Shown: positions 15,635 through 24,704, counted from the first letter of the stretch. The stretch: DNA of 57,636 nucleotides from CAYZXK01 sp964482395 (GCA_964482395.1 CAYZXK010000148.1:1-57636), one strand, 5' to 3'. The notes: generated from the letters alone by a model not told the origin. Translations and numbers: made by a program.

Positions 15635-16729
15635 ATGCTAGTCTCGGTCGTCATACCGGCCTACAACGAAGCCGCCGCGCTACCGGTGCTGCGCCAGCGC
15701 TTGACAGTCGTCCTGGCCGACCTGCCACAGTACGACTTCGAGGTGGTGCTGGTCGATGATCACTCGAGCGACGAGACGCCCGCACTGATCCAGGCCTGGG
15801 CTCAGGTCGACCCGCGGGTCCGGGGAATCCGTCTGTCGGCCAACCGCGGCTCGCATGTGGCGCTCGTCGCGGGTCTGGAGCACTGCCGGGGGGATTGCGC
15901 CATCCTGATGGCCGCCGACCTCCAGGATCCGCCGGAACTGCTGGCCGAGCTGCTGGAGCGGTGGCAGGCGGGCCATGAGCTGGTCTGGGCGGTGCGCAGC
16001 GGCCCGGTCGGCCGGAGCTGGACCACGCGACTCGGTTCACGGGCCTACTGGGCCTCCATGCGACTGCTGAGCGGGACGCAGGTGCCGGCCACCGGTGCCG
16101 ACTTCGTTCTGCTTGACCGCCAGGTGATCGACGGGCTGCGAACCATCGCCGAGAAGAACACCTCGCTGTTCTGGCTGCTTCTGTGGATGGGGTACCGGCA
16201 GACCCAGATTCGCTACCAGAAGCAACCGCGACAGGCCGGTCGCAGCGGCTGGACGCTCGCCAAACGGGTTCGACTGATGCTCGATTCGATCGTTTCGATC
16301 TCGGCCCTGCCGATCCGGCTGACCTGGGGTTGCGGGCTGCTGTTTCTGTTTGCCACGGTCGGCTGGATTCTAACAGTTCTGGGCGGCCGGCTGAGCGGGT
16401 TGCTGAACGTGGGGGCCGGGACGGCGGCCACCATCGGTCTGCTGCTGGGAGGACTGGGCCTGGTGCTGACCTTTATGGGCCTGTCTGGCGAATACCTGTG
16501 GCGGACCTATGACCAGGTCCGCGGGCGACCGCGATATCTGGTCGAGCGGGTGATCGGCCCCGCCCCATCACGGTTTGTACCTGAATCCCCGGCATCGGAG
16601 GTAGCTGAAGATGTGGACCGTTCCGTTTGTGGACCTGAAGGCCCAGTACCGTCAGCTCCAGGCCGAAATCCTGCCGGCCCTGCAAAAGGTCTGCGAGAAC
16701 TGCACCTTCACGCTGGGGCCGACGGTTGA
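15635..16729 (+). CDS. GT2 polyprenyl-phosphate glycosyltransferase (GtrB/DPM1-like)
   Basis: 364 residues from ATG 15635, one base after the previous stop. The catalytic domain starts MLVSVVIPAYNEAAALPVL and has VVLVDDHSSDETP and MAADLQDPPELL, the DXD-containing signature of enzymes that load a sugar on undecaprenyl phosphate. Two C-terminal hydrophobic helices (CGLLFLFATVGWILTVLGG and GLLLGGLGLVLTFMGL) match the GtrB topology. It could provide polyprenyl-phosphate sugar for the GT39- and GT87-like membrane proteins nearby. The last 40 codons overlap the next gene by 119 bases and read as low-complexity Pro/Gly/Ala, so they are probably a read-through tail. Confidence 0.85.
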   Translation: MLVSVVIPAYNEAAALPVLRQRLTVVLADLPQYDFEVVLVDDHSSDETPALIQAWAQVDPRVRGIRLSANRGSHVALVAGLEHCRGDCAILMAADLQDPPELLAELLERWQAGHELVWAVRSGPVGRSWTTRLGSRAYWASMRLLSGTQVPATGADFVLLDRQVIDGLRTIAEKNTSLFWLLLWMGYRQTQIRYQKQPRQAGRSGWTLAKRVRLMLDSIVSISALPIRLTWGCGLLFLFATVGWILTVLGGRLSGLLNVGAGTAATIGLLLGGLGLVLTFMGLSGEYLWRTYDQVRGRPRYLVERVIGPAPSRFVPESPASEVAEDVDRSVCGPEGPVPSAPGRNPAGPAKGLRELHLHAGADG

Positions 16730-17759
16730 ATCCTTCGAGCAGAACTTCGCCCGCTACTGCCAGAGGCGCCATTGTGTGGCGGTAAACAGCGGGACCAGCG
16801 CGCTGCATCTGGCCATGCGCTGCCTGGACATCGGGCCGGGCGATGAGGTCATCACCGTGCCGATGACCTTCGTGGCCACGGCGTGGGCGATCAGCTACGT
16901 GGGGGCCAAGCCGGTCTTCGCGGACATCGATCCGGTAAGTCGCACCATGGACCCGGCCGGACTGGAGGCCGCGATTACGCCCCGAACGCGGGCGATTCTG
17001 CCGGTACACCTGTATGGGCAGCCCGCGGACATGGACGGCATCCTGGGGGTGGCTGACCGATACGGCCTGCCGGTGATCGAGGATGCGGCTCAGGCTCATG
17101 GAGCCCGCTGCCGCGGACGGCCGGTCGGCAGTCTGGGCCGCATCGGCTGCTTCAGTTTCTACCCCGGCAAGAACCTCGGAGCCTATGGCGAGGGCGGGGC
17201 GCTGGTTACCGACGAGCCGGAACTGGCAGCCAAGGCTCGGGCCCTGCGCGACCACGCCCAGTGGGAGCGGTATCGACATGAGATGGTCGGATACAACTAT
17301 CGCATGAGCGGGTTCCAGGGGGCGGTGCTGGACATCAAGCTGAAGTATCTGGACAGTTGGAATGCCGCCCGGCGGGCTTGGGCCCGCGAGTATCTCGACC
17401 AACTGGCCGACGTCCCGCGGCTGGGACTGCCAGTATTTGACGAGACCTCACCGAGCGTTTTCCACCTCTTCGTTATCGAGACCGACCGGCGGGACCATCT
17501 GGCCGCCGCGTTGAAGGCGGCCGGCGTGCAGACCGGGTTGCATTACCCCAGGCCAGTTCACTTGCAGCCGGCCTACCGGTGGTTGGGATTGAAAGAAGGG
17601 AGCTTCCCGGTCAGCGAACGGCTGGCCCGACGCTGCCTGAGTCTGCCCATGTACGCGGAGTTGACGGCAGAGCAGGTGAGCTACGTCTGCCGCCAGGTAC
17701 GAGCCGCACTGGAGACCGGATCGAGGGCGGATCGGGCGGTGGAAGTTGGCGTGGGCTGA
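16611..17759 (+). CDS. DegT/DnrJ/EryC1 sugar aminotransferase (WbpE/QdtB-like)
   Basis: 382 residues. The start MWTVPFVDLKAQYRQLQAEI matches the usual beginning of 3-keto-sugar aminotransferases (PFVDL...), so ATG 16611 with GGAGGT upstream is secure despite lying inside the previous gene. Other motifs are NSGTSALHLAMRCLDIGPGD, VIEDAAQAHGARC and the PLP Lys in CFSFYPGKNLGAYGEGG. The C-terminus has QTGLHYPRPVHLQPAYRWLG, the conserved active-site end. It is the better candidate partner for the Gfo/Idh/MocA dehydrogenase and the WbpD-like acetyltransferase upstream, making a 3-amino sugar. That pairing is inference from family resemblance. Confidence 0.88.
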   Translation: MWTVPFVDLKAQYRQLQAEILPALQKVCENCTFTLGPTVESFEQNFARYCQRRHCVAVNSGTSALHLAMRCLDIGPGDEVITVPMTFVATAWAISYVGAKPVFADIDPVSRTMDPAGLEAAITPRTRAILPVHLYGQPADMDGILGVADRYGLPVIEDAAQAHGARCRGRPVGSLGRIGCFSFYPGKNLGAYGEGGALVTDEPELAAKARALRDHAQWERYRHEMVGYNYRMSGFQGAVLDIKLKYLDSWNAARRAWAREYLDQLADVPRLGLPVFDETSPSVFHLFVIETDRRDHLAAALKAAGVQTGLHYPRPVHLQPAYRWLGLKEGSFPVSERLARRCLSLPMYAELTAEQVSYVCRQVRAALETGSRADRAVEVGVG

Positions 17760-17769
17760 TGGGGCCTGG

Positions 17770-19056
17770 ATGAGCCGCGTGGAGGACATACGCCCAAACC
17801 CGGCAACTCGATCGACGCCGGCGGGCGTCCTGCTGGCGGTGATCCTGCTGGCAGGGCAGGGGGTGCGTTACGGGGTGGTCAACCCGGCAGTGAACTATCA
17901 ACTGGATTTTCGGGCGTATTACGTGGCCGGCAAGGCCCTGCGGGCAGGCGCCAACCCGTACGACCAGGCGACCCTGAAAGAGACGATTCACAAGGAGTTG
18001 CCGGGCAAGCAGGGATTGGTGGGCTTTGCCAATCCGCCGCCCATCTTGCCGCTGCTGTATCTGCTGGCCGGTTTGCCATTGGTCGCCGCCCAGGTGGTGT
18101 GGGCCTGGCTTCAACTGCTGCTGGTTCTTGGCGGGACCCTGCTACTGTTGCGAGCAATAAACGTCGGGCTCGGTTCGCCGGTCGGCGTGCTGATCGTCGC
18201 CGTCTACTGGCTGAGCGATCCGGTCTACAACCTGTTCCGCTGGGGGCAGATCGACGGATTCCGAGTGGGGCTGCTGGGTCTGGCGGTTTATCTGCTCAGC
18301 CGGCAAGCGGCCGCCGCCGCTGGCGTCGCGATCGGCCTGGCCGCCCTGGTCAAGGTCTATCCGGCCCTTTACCTGTGGGTCTTTCTGCTCCGCCGAGAGT
18401 GGAAAGCCCTGACGGCCGGACTGCTCACGATCCTGGTGCCGATGGGGCTGAGCCTGGCAGTCCTCGATCCCGCCACCCGACAGCAGTACTTCAAGAATAA
18501 CCAGCGGCAGCTTGACACGCTCGATTACATCATCCCGCCGCAGAACCTGAGCTTGGCCGGCTACATGCACCGCGCCGTGGTTACCAATCACTCCGAGCTG
18601 GAGCCATCCCAGGCTTGGCTGGACCTGGGCCCGGGCGTCGCCCGGTGGGCCAGCATCGGCGGAATCGCGGGCCTGGTGGGCATAACCTCGCTCTGGATCA
18701 TTGCCCGGCGGCGCGAACTGACCACCGCCGAGAGCATTGCCGGGTTCGTCCCGGTTGTGATTCTCGGCGAGGTGATCGCCTGGCCGCATCATTGCGTGTC
18801 CATGCTGATTCCGCTGGGGCTGATGGCCTGGGTGGCGGCGGGTCAGGAGCGTTTGAGGTGGTTTGACGCGGCCTGGGTCGGCGCAGCCTTGTGGCTATTG
18901 GCGTTTTCGCCGGTGCATCAGTTCCGAATCGAGCTGCCCAAGTGGCTGGAACATCTCTGCGGGCCGACCGGTACCTACGCCATGCTGCTCACCTGGCTTT
19001 TCCTGCTGGTCCGATATCCCGCACTGAAGCGGCAGATGCGGGCGGTTCCGGAGTAA
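17770..19056 (+). CDS. GT87/DUF2029-like polytopic membrane mannosyltransferase
   Basis: About 428 residues with ten or so hydrophobic segments. Family-typical features are DFRAYYVAGKALRAGANPYD near the N-terminus (the acidic first loop of GT-C enzymes), FANPPPILPLLYLLAGLP, and GLAALVKVYPALYLWVFLL, where ..K.YP is a DUF2029 hallmark. These proteins use polyprenyl-phosphate mannose or similar donors on the outside of the membrane. ATG 17770 is taken as start; GTG 17746, which would overlap the preceding gene, is an alternative. The neighbouring GT2 gene could make its donor. The sugar specificity is not readable. Confidence 0.75.
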   Translation: MSRVEDIRPNPATRSTPAGVLLAVILLAGQGVRYGVVNPAVNYQLDFRAYYVAGKALRAGANPYDQATLKETIHKELPGKQGLVGFANPPPILPLLYLLAGLPLVAAQVVWAWLQLLLVLGGTLLLLRAINVGLGSPVGVLIVAVYWLSDPVYNLFRWGQIDGFRVGLLGLAVYLLSRQAAAAAGVAIGLAALVKVYPALYLWVFLLRREWKALTAGLLTILVPMGLSLAVLDPATRQQYFKNNQRQLDTLDYIIPPQNLSLAGYMHRAVVTNHSELEPSQAWLDLGPGVARWASIGGIAGLVGITSLWIIARRRELTTAESIAGFVPVVILGEVIAWPHHCVSMLIPLGLMAWVAAGQERLRWFDAAWVGAALWLLAFSPVHQFRIELPKWLEHLCGPTGTYAMLLTWLFLLVRYPALKRQMRAVPE

Positions 19057-19060
19057 GGGC

Positions 19061-21721
19061 GTGAACGTGGCACTGGTCACCGAACGGCTGGAGGGCGGGG
19101 GGGCGGAAAGGGTAGTTCGACGGCTGGCGGCGGGCCTCGCCCGGCGCGGCCACGGGACTTTCGTGTATTGCCTGCGTCAGACGACTTCCGCTTTGGCCGA
19201 TCAGATGGCGGCTGAGGGGGTGATACTCCGTCAGGCCCACAGCCATGCGAAGGATTTCCGCCTGCCAGTGCGACTGGCCGCGTGGCTGTGGCGCGACCGG
19301 ATCGAGGTGGTGCACACCCATAGTTGTGCGGCACTGCTGTGGGTGTTCCCGGCCGCCAAGTTGCTGAGAAAGCCGATCCTGCACGTCTGGCACGGGTGGT
19401 CCCAGCCAGCCGGCCGACAGGCCGGTCGCTACCACCGTCTGGCCGAGTCCCTCACCCGGTTCGTCGACTGCGTGGGGATCAACTCGGAATGGCTTCGACA
19501 GCGGCTTCCGCGGTGCCGGGTCGCCCGGGCCGCAGCTCACCTGCCTAACGGCCTGGACCTGGAGCCGATCCCGCATGAGCAGGCTCAATCGCTGCTGGAG
19601 ACCGTCTGTGGCCAGCAGCCGGGCCGACCGGTGATATTGACGGTCGCCAACCTGCGTCCGGAGAAGGACATTCGCACTTTGCTGGAGGCCTTCGGGCTGT
19701 TGCGCCGCCAGTGGCCGAAAGCCAGCCTAGTCTGCGTTGGCGCAGTGTCCGACGGCACCTATTGGGACCAGGTGCGGCGGACCGTGGCCAGGCTGAACCT
19801 GGCGCGACAGGTCTACTTCACTGGGCCGGTACCGGAGGCCTGGCGGCTGATGGCGGCGGCCGACGCTTTCTGTCTGTCCAGCCGACAGGAGTCGATGCCC
19901 AATGTCATCATCGAGGCGATGAGCCAGCGGGTCCCGATCATCGCCACGGCGGTCGGCGACATTGGATGTCTGGGGGCCGAGGGTGGAGCGGCACACTGGC
20001 TGCTCGCTCACAACTGGACCGGGCTGCTGGTCCCGCCGGGCCAGCCGACCGCCCTGGCCGCCGCGATCGAGTGCACGCTACGCGATCGGGTGGCGGCACG
20101 AACCCGGGCCGCCCGGGCCTACCAGGCCTACCGATGCCGCTACAACCTCATGCGCATGGTCCAGGCCTACGAGCGAGCCTATCTCGAGTGCTGCCGCGTA
20201 TCGGCGGACCGAGCGGGCCAGCCAGATGAGTTGCAATCTCGCCGGGCTCCCAGGCCCGGGGTCACCGGGGCCGAGCAGGTCGGAGTCGCGGCAGGGCCGA
20301 ACGGTCTAGTCCGGCGAAATGACCAAGAGCCGGCAATCCAACGGTTCAAGCCGAACTACCCGGTTCCGCGGGCGTCGGCGTGGGGCAAACCGGCGTCCCG
20401 GCCCCGCGTCCTGATGCTGGGGCCCGCGTCGCCCCAAATTGGCGGAATGGTCACCGCAATCGACCTGCTGATGCGAAGCCCGCTAAGCAAAGGCTATGAG
20501 CTGCACCGGTTCGCAACCGTGGCACCGACCAGCGCTATAGCAGCGGACCTCCGAGGCCGGGGATCGGGCTGCGACCTGTCGGGCCCGCCATTGGGGCCAG
20601 CCCTCCAGGTTCCGCGGTCCTGGCGACATGCGAGGTCGGCGTGGTTGGGAGCAGTTCGTGGGGTCCGGGCGGCCGTGCGGCATTCTTGCCAAGTGACTCG
20701 ATTGGCGGCTGTCATCCTCGAACGCCGCATTGACCTGCTGCACATTCACACGTGCAGCCGGCTGACGTTCTACCGCAATCTGTTGGATTTGGCGGTCGGC
20801 CGGCTGCTGGGCCGAGCGGTGGTGTTACACATCCGCGGTGGGCAGTTCGACCAGTTTTGTCATCAGGCCGGCTTCCTAGGCCAATGGCTGATTCGGCGCG
20901 GACTGGCCGCGGCCGATGCGGTCGTCGTACTCTCCGAGCGTTGGCGGGTCGCCCTGCGGCCATACGCGGGTCGTACCCCGGTCTTCGTCGTTCCAAATGG
21001 TGTGGAGGTCCGGCCGGCTCGGGTCCGACCGCCTTCGGACGGTCGCGGCTGTCGGTTCTTGTATCTGGGGCCCCTGACCGAGGCCAAGGGCCTGAGCGAC
21101 CTGATCACCGCCGCAGCCAGATTGCGGGAGGGCGGCTTATCCTTCGAGTTGGTAATCGCCGGCCCGGAGGTGGATCAGCCGCGGTCATGGTGGGAAAAGG
21201 CGGTTGAGAAGGCCGGGCTGGGTGATTTGACGACTTTCGCGGGCCCAGTGGTGGGAGAATCCAAGCTGGAGTTGCTGATGACGGCCGACTGCCTGGTTCA
21301 CCCCAGCCACAGCGAGGGCATGCCCCACACGATCCTGGAGGCGGCCGCAGCGGGACTGCCGGTGATCGCGACCGCGGTGGGCAGCGTCCCGGAAGTGATC
21401 GCCACGATCGCCGGGGGGCACTTGGAGGCCGTATTAGTTCCAGCGAAGGATCCGGTGGCGCTCGCGGAGCGGATGGAGCGTCTGGCCCGGGCCCCGGCAG
21501 TCCGGCAGCGGATCGCCCAGGCGATGTACGGACGTGTGGCGGCCCACTTCGAGCTGTCTGGTGTGGCCGACCGGCTGGCCGAGATTTACGAAATCGTCCT
21601 GAGAACTCGCGGACTCCGAGCTATCAGGCGGTCGGCCCGCCGACACCGCAGCCGGCTTGCCCGTCAAACTGGCAGTCCGGCCACCCAGGTCCTGACGCCC
21701 AGTGGAGCCATTTGCAGATGA
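19061..21721 (+). CDS. Two-domain GT4-GT4 glycosyltransferase fusion
   Basis: 886 residues, about twice the family length. Domain 1 (about residues 1-375) begins MNVALVTERLEGGGAERVVR and has the catalytic E-x7-E in SRQESMPNVIIEAMSQRVP. A linker of about 70 Arg/Pro/Gly-rich residues follows. Domain 2 (about 445-850) restarts with RPRVLMLGPASPQIGGMVTA and has HPSHSEGMPHTILEAAAAG, again with an intact E-x7-E. Both halves therefore look active and could add two successive sugars. The two halves are not close copies, which argues for gene fusion instead of recent duplication. GTG 19061 is preceded by GGAG. The TGA overlaps the next ATG. There is no sign of a frameshift at the junction. Confidence 0.87.
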   Translation: MNVALVTERLEGGGAERVVRRLAAGLARRGHGTFVYCLRQTTSALADQMAAEGVILRQAHSHAKDFRLPVRLAAWLWRDRIEVVHTHSCAALLWVFPAAKLLRKPILHVWHGWSQPAGRQAGRYHRLAESLTRFVDCVGINSEWLRQRLPRCRVARAAAHLPNGLDLEPIPHEQAQSLLETVCGQQPGRPVILTVANLRPEKDIRTLLEAFGLLRRQWPKASLVCVGAVSDGTYWDQVRRTVARLNLARQVYFTGPVPEAWRLMAAADAFCLSSRQESMPNVIIEAMSQRVPIIATAVGDIGCLGAEGGAAHWLLAHNWTGLLVPPGQPTALAAAIECTLRDRVAARTRAARAYQAYRCRYNLMRMVQAYERAYLECCRVSADRAGQPDELQSRRAPRPGVTGAEQVGVAAGPNGLVRRNDQEPAIQRFKPNYPVPRASAWGKPASRPRVLMLGPASPQIGGMVTAIDLLMRSPLSKGYELHRFATVAPTSAIAADLRGRGSGCDLSGPPLGPALQVPRSWRHARSAWLGAVRGVRAAVRHSCQVTRLAAVILERRIDLLHIHTCSRLTFYRNLLDLAVGRLLGRAVVLHIRGGQFDQFCHQAGFLGQWLIRRGLAAADAVVVLSERWRVALRPYAGRTPVFVVPNGVEVRPARVRPPSDGRGCRFLYLGPLTEAKGLSDLITAAARLREGGLSFELVIAGPEVDQPRSWWEKAVEKAGLGDLTTFAGPVVGESKLELLMTADCLVHPSHSEGMPHTILEAAAAGLPVIATAVGSVPEVIATIAGGHLEAVLVPAKDPVALAERMERLARAPAVRQRIAQAMYGRVAAHFELSGVADRLAEIYEIVLRTRGLRAIRRSARRHRSRLARQTGSPATQVLTPSGAICR

Positions 21722-23091
21722 ATCTGCCAGCCTGGATGGTGCGGACCCTGACCTACCCGGCTTATGAGCGGCTGAGGGGTCGGCCCACGCTGCAAGAGCT
21801 GGCGGCCCTGAGCCGGCTGGCGGCGGCCGCACCGGCCGAGCTAAACGAGCAGCTCGCGATTCGTCTGCGAGCGTTGCTCCGGTTTGCAGCCCGGCATCTG
21901 CCGTATTATGCGGACCTGTTTGCGCGCTGCCGGATCGACCCAAACGGAGCCGACCCGTGGGCCGAACTGGGCAAGCTTCCGCCGCTGGACAAGGCCGCGG
22001 TCCGGGAGAACGCCCAGCGGATGGTTTGGGCCGAGGTGCCCGGCGGCCCACAGCCGCACAGCAGCGGGGGTACCAGCGGCGATACTTTGCACTTCTTCGT
22101 CGATCGGGTCCGACAGGCCCAGGACCTGGCCGCCAGGTTGTTCATGCAGAGCCAATTCGGCGTTCGGCCCGGCGACCGGCGACTGCACCTGTGGGGCTGC
22201 CCGATCGAGACCCGGGGCGGACGGCTCAAACGGTGGCGCGACGCGCTGATCAATGAGCGGTTGCTAGACGCTTTCGACCTCTCGCCGACCCGGTTGGACG
22301 CCTACCTGAAAAGAATCCTGGACTTCAAACCGCAGGTCGTCTACGGATACCCGACTGCCGTGGCACTGCTGGCCCAGCACGCAGCCGCCTCCCGCCGCCC
22401 ATCGGACTTTCCGTGGCTTCGAGTGGTGGTGCTGACCGGCGAAGAGGCCAGCCCGGCACAAATGGACCGGGTGCGACAGACCTTCGGTTGTCCGGTGGCA
22501 ATCGAGTACGGCAGCCGGGAGGTCGGGCTGATCGCCCATCAGTGCCCGGCGGGCGGATTGCACGTTATCGCTCCACACATTCACCTGGAGGTCGCCGTTT
22601 CCGGCAGGCCGGTGGAAGCGGGAAGCTGCGGCGAGGTTTTGTGTACCACGTTGAACGCCCGGGCTCAGCCGTTCCTGCGCTACCGGGTGGGCGACCTGGC
22701 GCGGCGGCTAGCCGAGAGCTGCTCGTGCGGGTTGCCTTTTCCCCTGATGCGGCTGAAAGGCGGCAAGATCACGGGTTTCATCGCCCTGCCCGACGGTCGA
22801 CTCTGCCACGGGGCGGTCACCTCGCATTTCCTCCGCGACGAGCCGGGCATCCTGGCCTATAAGACCTACCAGCGAAGCCTTTACGAATTCGAGGTCCTGC
22901 TGGTGGTCGACCGGCAGTTCGACCCGGCCACACTCACCCGGCTGCAACAACGGTACCGTCGGCTATGCGGCCCGCGGGTGAGGGTCGATTGCCGGCTGGT
23001 GGACCGGATTCCGCCGGAGGCTTCCGGCAAACGATGTTACGTCGTCTCCCAGGTTGCCCGGGAGTACGCCGGCGGCGCGCTGGCCAACTGA
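21718..23091 (+). CDS. CapK/PaaK-like adenylate-forming enzyme
   Basis: 457 residues. Motifs of the phenylacetate-CoA ligase/CapK branch of the ANL superfamily: HSSGGTSGDTLHFFVDR (phosphate-binding loop), VVYGYPTAVALL, EYGSREVGLIAHQCP and PFLRYRVGDLARR. Enzymes of this branch activate a carboxylic acid as an acyl-adenylate; CapK-type members occur in capsule loci, where substrate and role are mostly unknown. A small Cys pair (SCSCGLPFPLM) precedes the C-terminal part. ATG 21718 overlaps the previous stop. With the amidohydrolase downstream, it may attach or process an amide-linked decoration on the polysaccharide, but that is a guess. Confidence 0.8.
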   Translation: MNLPAWMVRTLTYPAYERLRGRPTLQELAALSRLAAAAPAELNEQLAIRLRALLRFAARHLPYYADLFARCRIDPNGADPWAELGKLPPLDKAAVRENAQRMVWAEVPGGPQPHSSGGTSGDTLHFFVDRVRQAQDLAARLFMQSQFGVRPGDRRLHLWGCPIETRGGRLKRWRDALINERLLDAFDLSPTRLDAYLKRILDFKPQVVYGYPTAVALLAQHAAASRRPSDFPWLRVVVLTGEEASPAQMDRVRQTFGCPVAIEYGSREVGLIAHQCPAGGLHVIAPHIHLEVAVSGRPVEAGSCGEVLCTTLNARAQPFLRYRVGDLARRLAESCSCGLPFPLMRLKGGKITGFIALPDGRLCHGAVTSHFLRDEPGILAYKTYQRSLYEFEVLLVVDRQFDPATLTRLQQRYRRLCGPRVRVDCRLVDRIPPEASGKRCYVVSQVAREYAGGALAN

Positions 23092-23192
23092 TCGGTTGAG
23101 TGGGCGACCACTGTGCGGGCGGCGGCCGGGGGGCAGGCCGGAGAGCGACCGTTTGCCTGCCTAGATGGTGCCGGTTAGGCTTGAGAGCCCAG

Positions 23193-24572
23193 ATGCGGAT
23201 TGCGGTGGCACAGACTCCGGGCACCCGACTTGACCAGTGGCCCCAGACGCTGGGACTGATCGACGAGATGATCACGCGAGCCGCCAGCCTGCGGGCCGAC
23301 CTGGTGGTCTTGCCGGAGTGCGTCTGGCCGGCCTACTGGCTGGGCAGTCGGGAAGAGTATTTCGCGGCCCGCCGATCTGGTTTGCCCGGGCCGGCCGATT
23401 TTCTGACCACGGTTCAGGCTGCCGCCCGCCAGCGGAGCATCGCGGTCTGCATCGGCTATGTTGCGGAGAATGGCCAACGGTTGCTGAATGCGGCGGCGCT
23501 GATCGACCGCGAGGGGCGAATCTGCGGGACCCACTATAAGTCCTTTCTGTGGGCCTTTGACCGGGACTGCTTCGAGCCGGGCCAGCGGTTGGAGCCGATC
23601 CAGGCCGGAGTCGGTCGGGTCGGGCTGATGATCTGCGCTGACGCCCGGCTGCCCGAGATCCCGGCCACGCTGGCCAGCCGCGGTGCGGAACTTCTGCTGC
23701 ATCCTACCGCGTGGGTCAACGCGGGCACTTCCCAGCAGCTTTGGAATCCGCAGCCTGATTTTCTCATCGCGGCCCGGGCGGCCGAGCTGGGGCTGCCGAT
23801 CGCGTCGGCCAGCAAATGGGGGCCGGAAGGGGATGAGACCTTCGTGGGATCCAGCCTGATCTGCGACGCCGCCGGTCGGGTGCTGGTCCAATGCGGCAGC
23901 TCGGAAAGCGCCGTGGTCGTCGCACAGGTCGAGCTGACCGGGGCACGACGGCCGCAGGTGACGGACGCCGAGCGGGCGAAACTGCTGACCTTCGCGCCTC
24001 CATCGCCGGCCAAGAATGATGTGCCTTCGTTGGGAATTGTGCCGCTGCCGCCGATGGCCGATGGAGCGGGCGTCGATTGGTGGAAAGGTGCGGGAATGAG
24101 TGAGGCGGGGGCGATGCTTGGATTCACCTTTGCCCCTCGCGAACGCGGTGTTGCCGCTACTCCGGTCGGGCCGGCCGACCGGGCTTTGTTTCTTGCCGCT
24201 CCCTCCGCCGCAACCCTTGAGCTGGCAGGCATCTGTATCGCCGCGTTGGACGGGTCGGACGCCGCTCGGTTTGCCAAGATCCGGTCGTTAGCGCTCCAGG
24301 GGCTCCACCTGGCAGTGGTTTTCGGCAGCGGGGCCAGTACGACCATGCTGCGAGCCCGAGCTTGCGAGAACCGGGTTTTTGTGCTCGTGGCCGAACACGC
24401 GGGATGGCGGCTGATCGACCCGCGGGGGCACCTGATAAGCCAGGCAGGCTGGCCGACCGACCCGCCGGACCGACCAGCCATGGTCATCCAGCCCGGTCTG
24501 GCGGCCGACAAGCTTGTGGCGCCACGGACGGATGTGATCGCCGGTCGGCGTCCGGAGCAGTACGAGTTCTGA
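23193..24572 (+). CDS. Nitrilase-superfamily carbon-nitrogen hydrolase with degenerate second domain
   Basis: 459 residues from ATG 23193 (GAGAG upstream). The first about 290 residues are a complete nitrilase fold with the triad E42 (LVVLPECVW), K116 (THYKSFLWAFDRDCF) and C148 (GLMICADARLP). It should hydrolyse an amide or nitrile, or act as an amidotransferase, through a Cys thioester; the substrate is unknown. The C-terminal about 130 residues look like half of a second nitrilase domain (MLRARACENRVFVLVAEHAG, LIDPRGHLISQAGWP) without a triad. It follows the CapK-like gene after 101 bases and probably ends the polysaccharide operon. Confidence 0.82.
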   Translation: MRIAVAQTPGTRLDQWPQTLGLIDEMITRAASLRADLVVLPECVWPAYWLGSREEYFAARRSGLPGPADFLTTVQAAARQRSIAVCIGYVAENGQRLLNAAALIDREGRICGTHYKSFLWAFDRDCFEPGQRLEPIQAGVGRVGLMICADARLPEIPATLASRGAELLLHPTAWVNAGTSQQLWNPQPDFLIAARAAELGLPIASASKWGPEGDETFVGSSLICDAAGRVLVQCGSSESAVVVAQVELTGARRPQVTDAERAKLLTFAPPSPAKNDVPSLGIVPLPPMADGAGVDWWKGAGMSEAGAMLGFTFAPRERGVAATPVGPADRALFLAAPSAATLELAGICIAALDGSDAARFAKIRSLALQGLHLAVVFGSGASTTMLRARACENRVFVLVAEHAGWRLIDPRGHLISQAGWPTDPPDRPAMVIQPGLAADKLVAPRTDVIAGRRPEQYEF

Positions 24573-24704
24573 CCGGCAGTGCCGGCCGAATCGTCAACCG
24601 ACTGGCAGCCGGGCGGCGGGATTGCCCATCCTTGAAGGTGACGATGAGTCGTTCTACGATGCGCCGCGGCGCGGTTGCAACGGGGTCTTACGGAGTGCGG
24701 GCAG

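Noticed and set aside
24573..24704. Possible purine riboswitch before the NCS2 permease
   Set aside because: The conserved loop and core bases of the purine aptamer are not present in these 132 bases.
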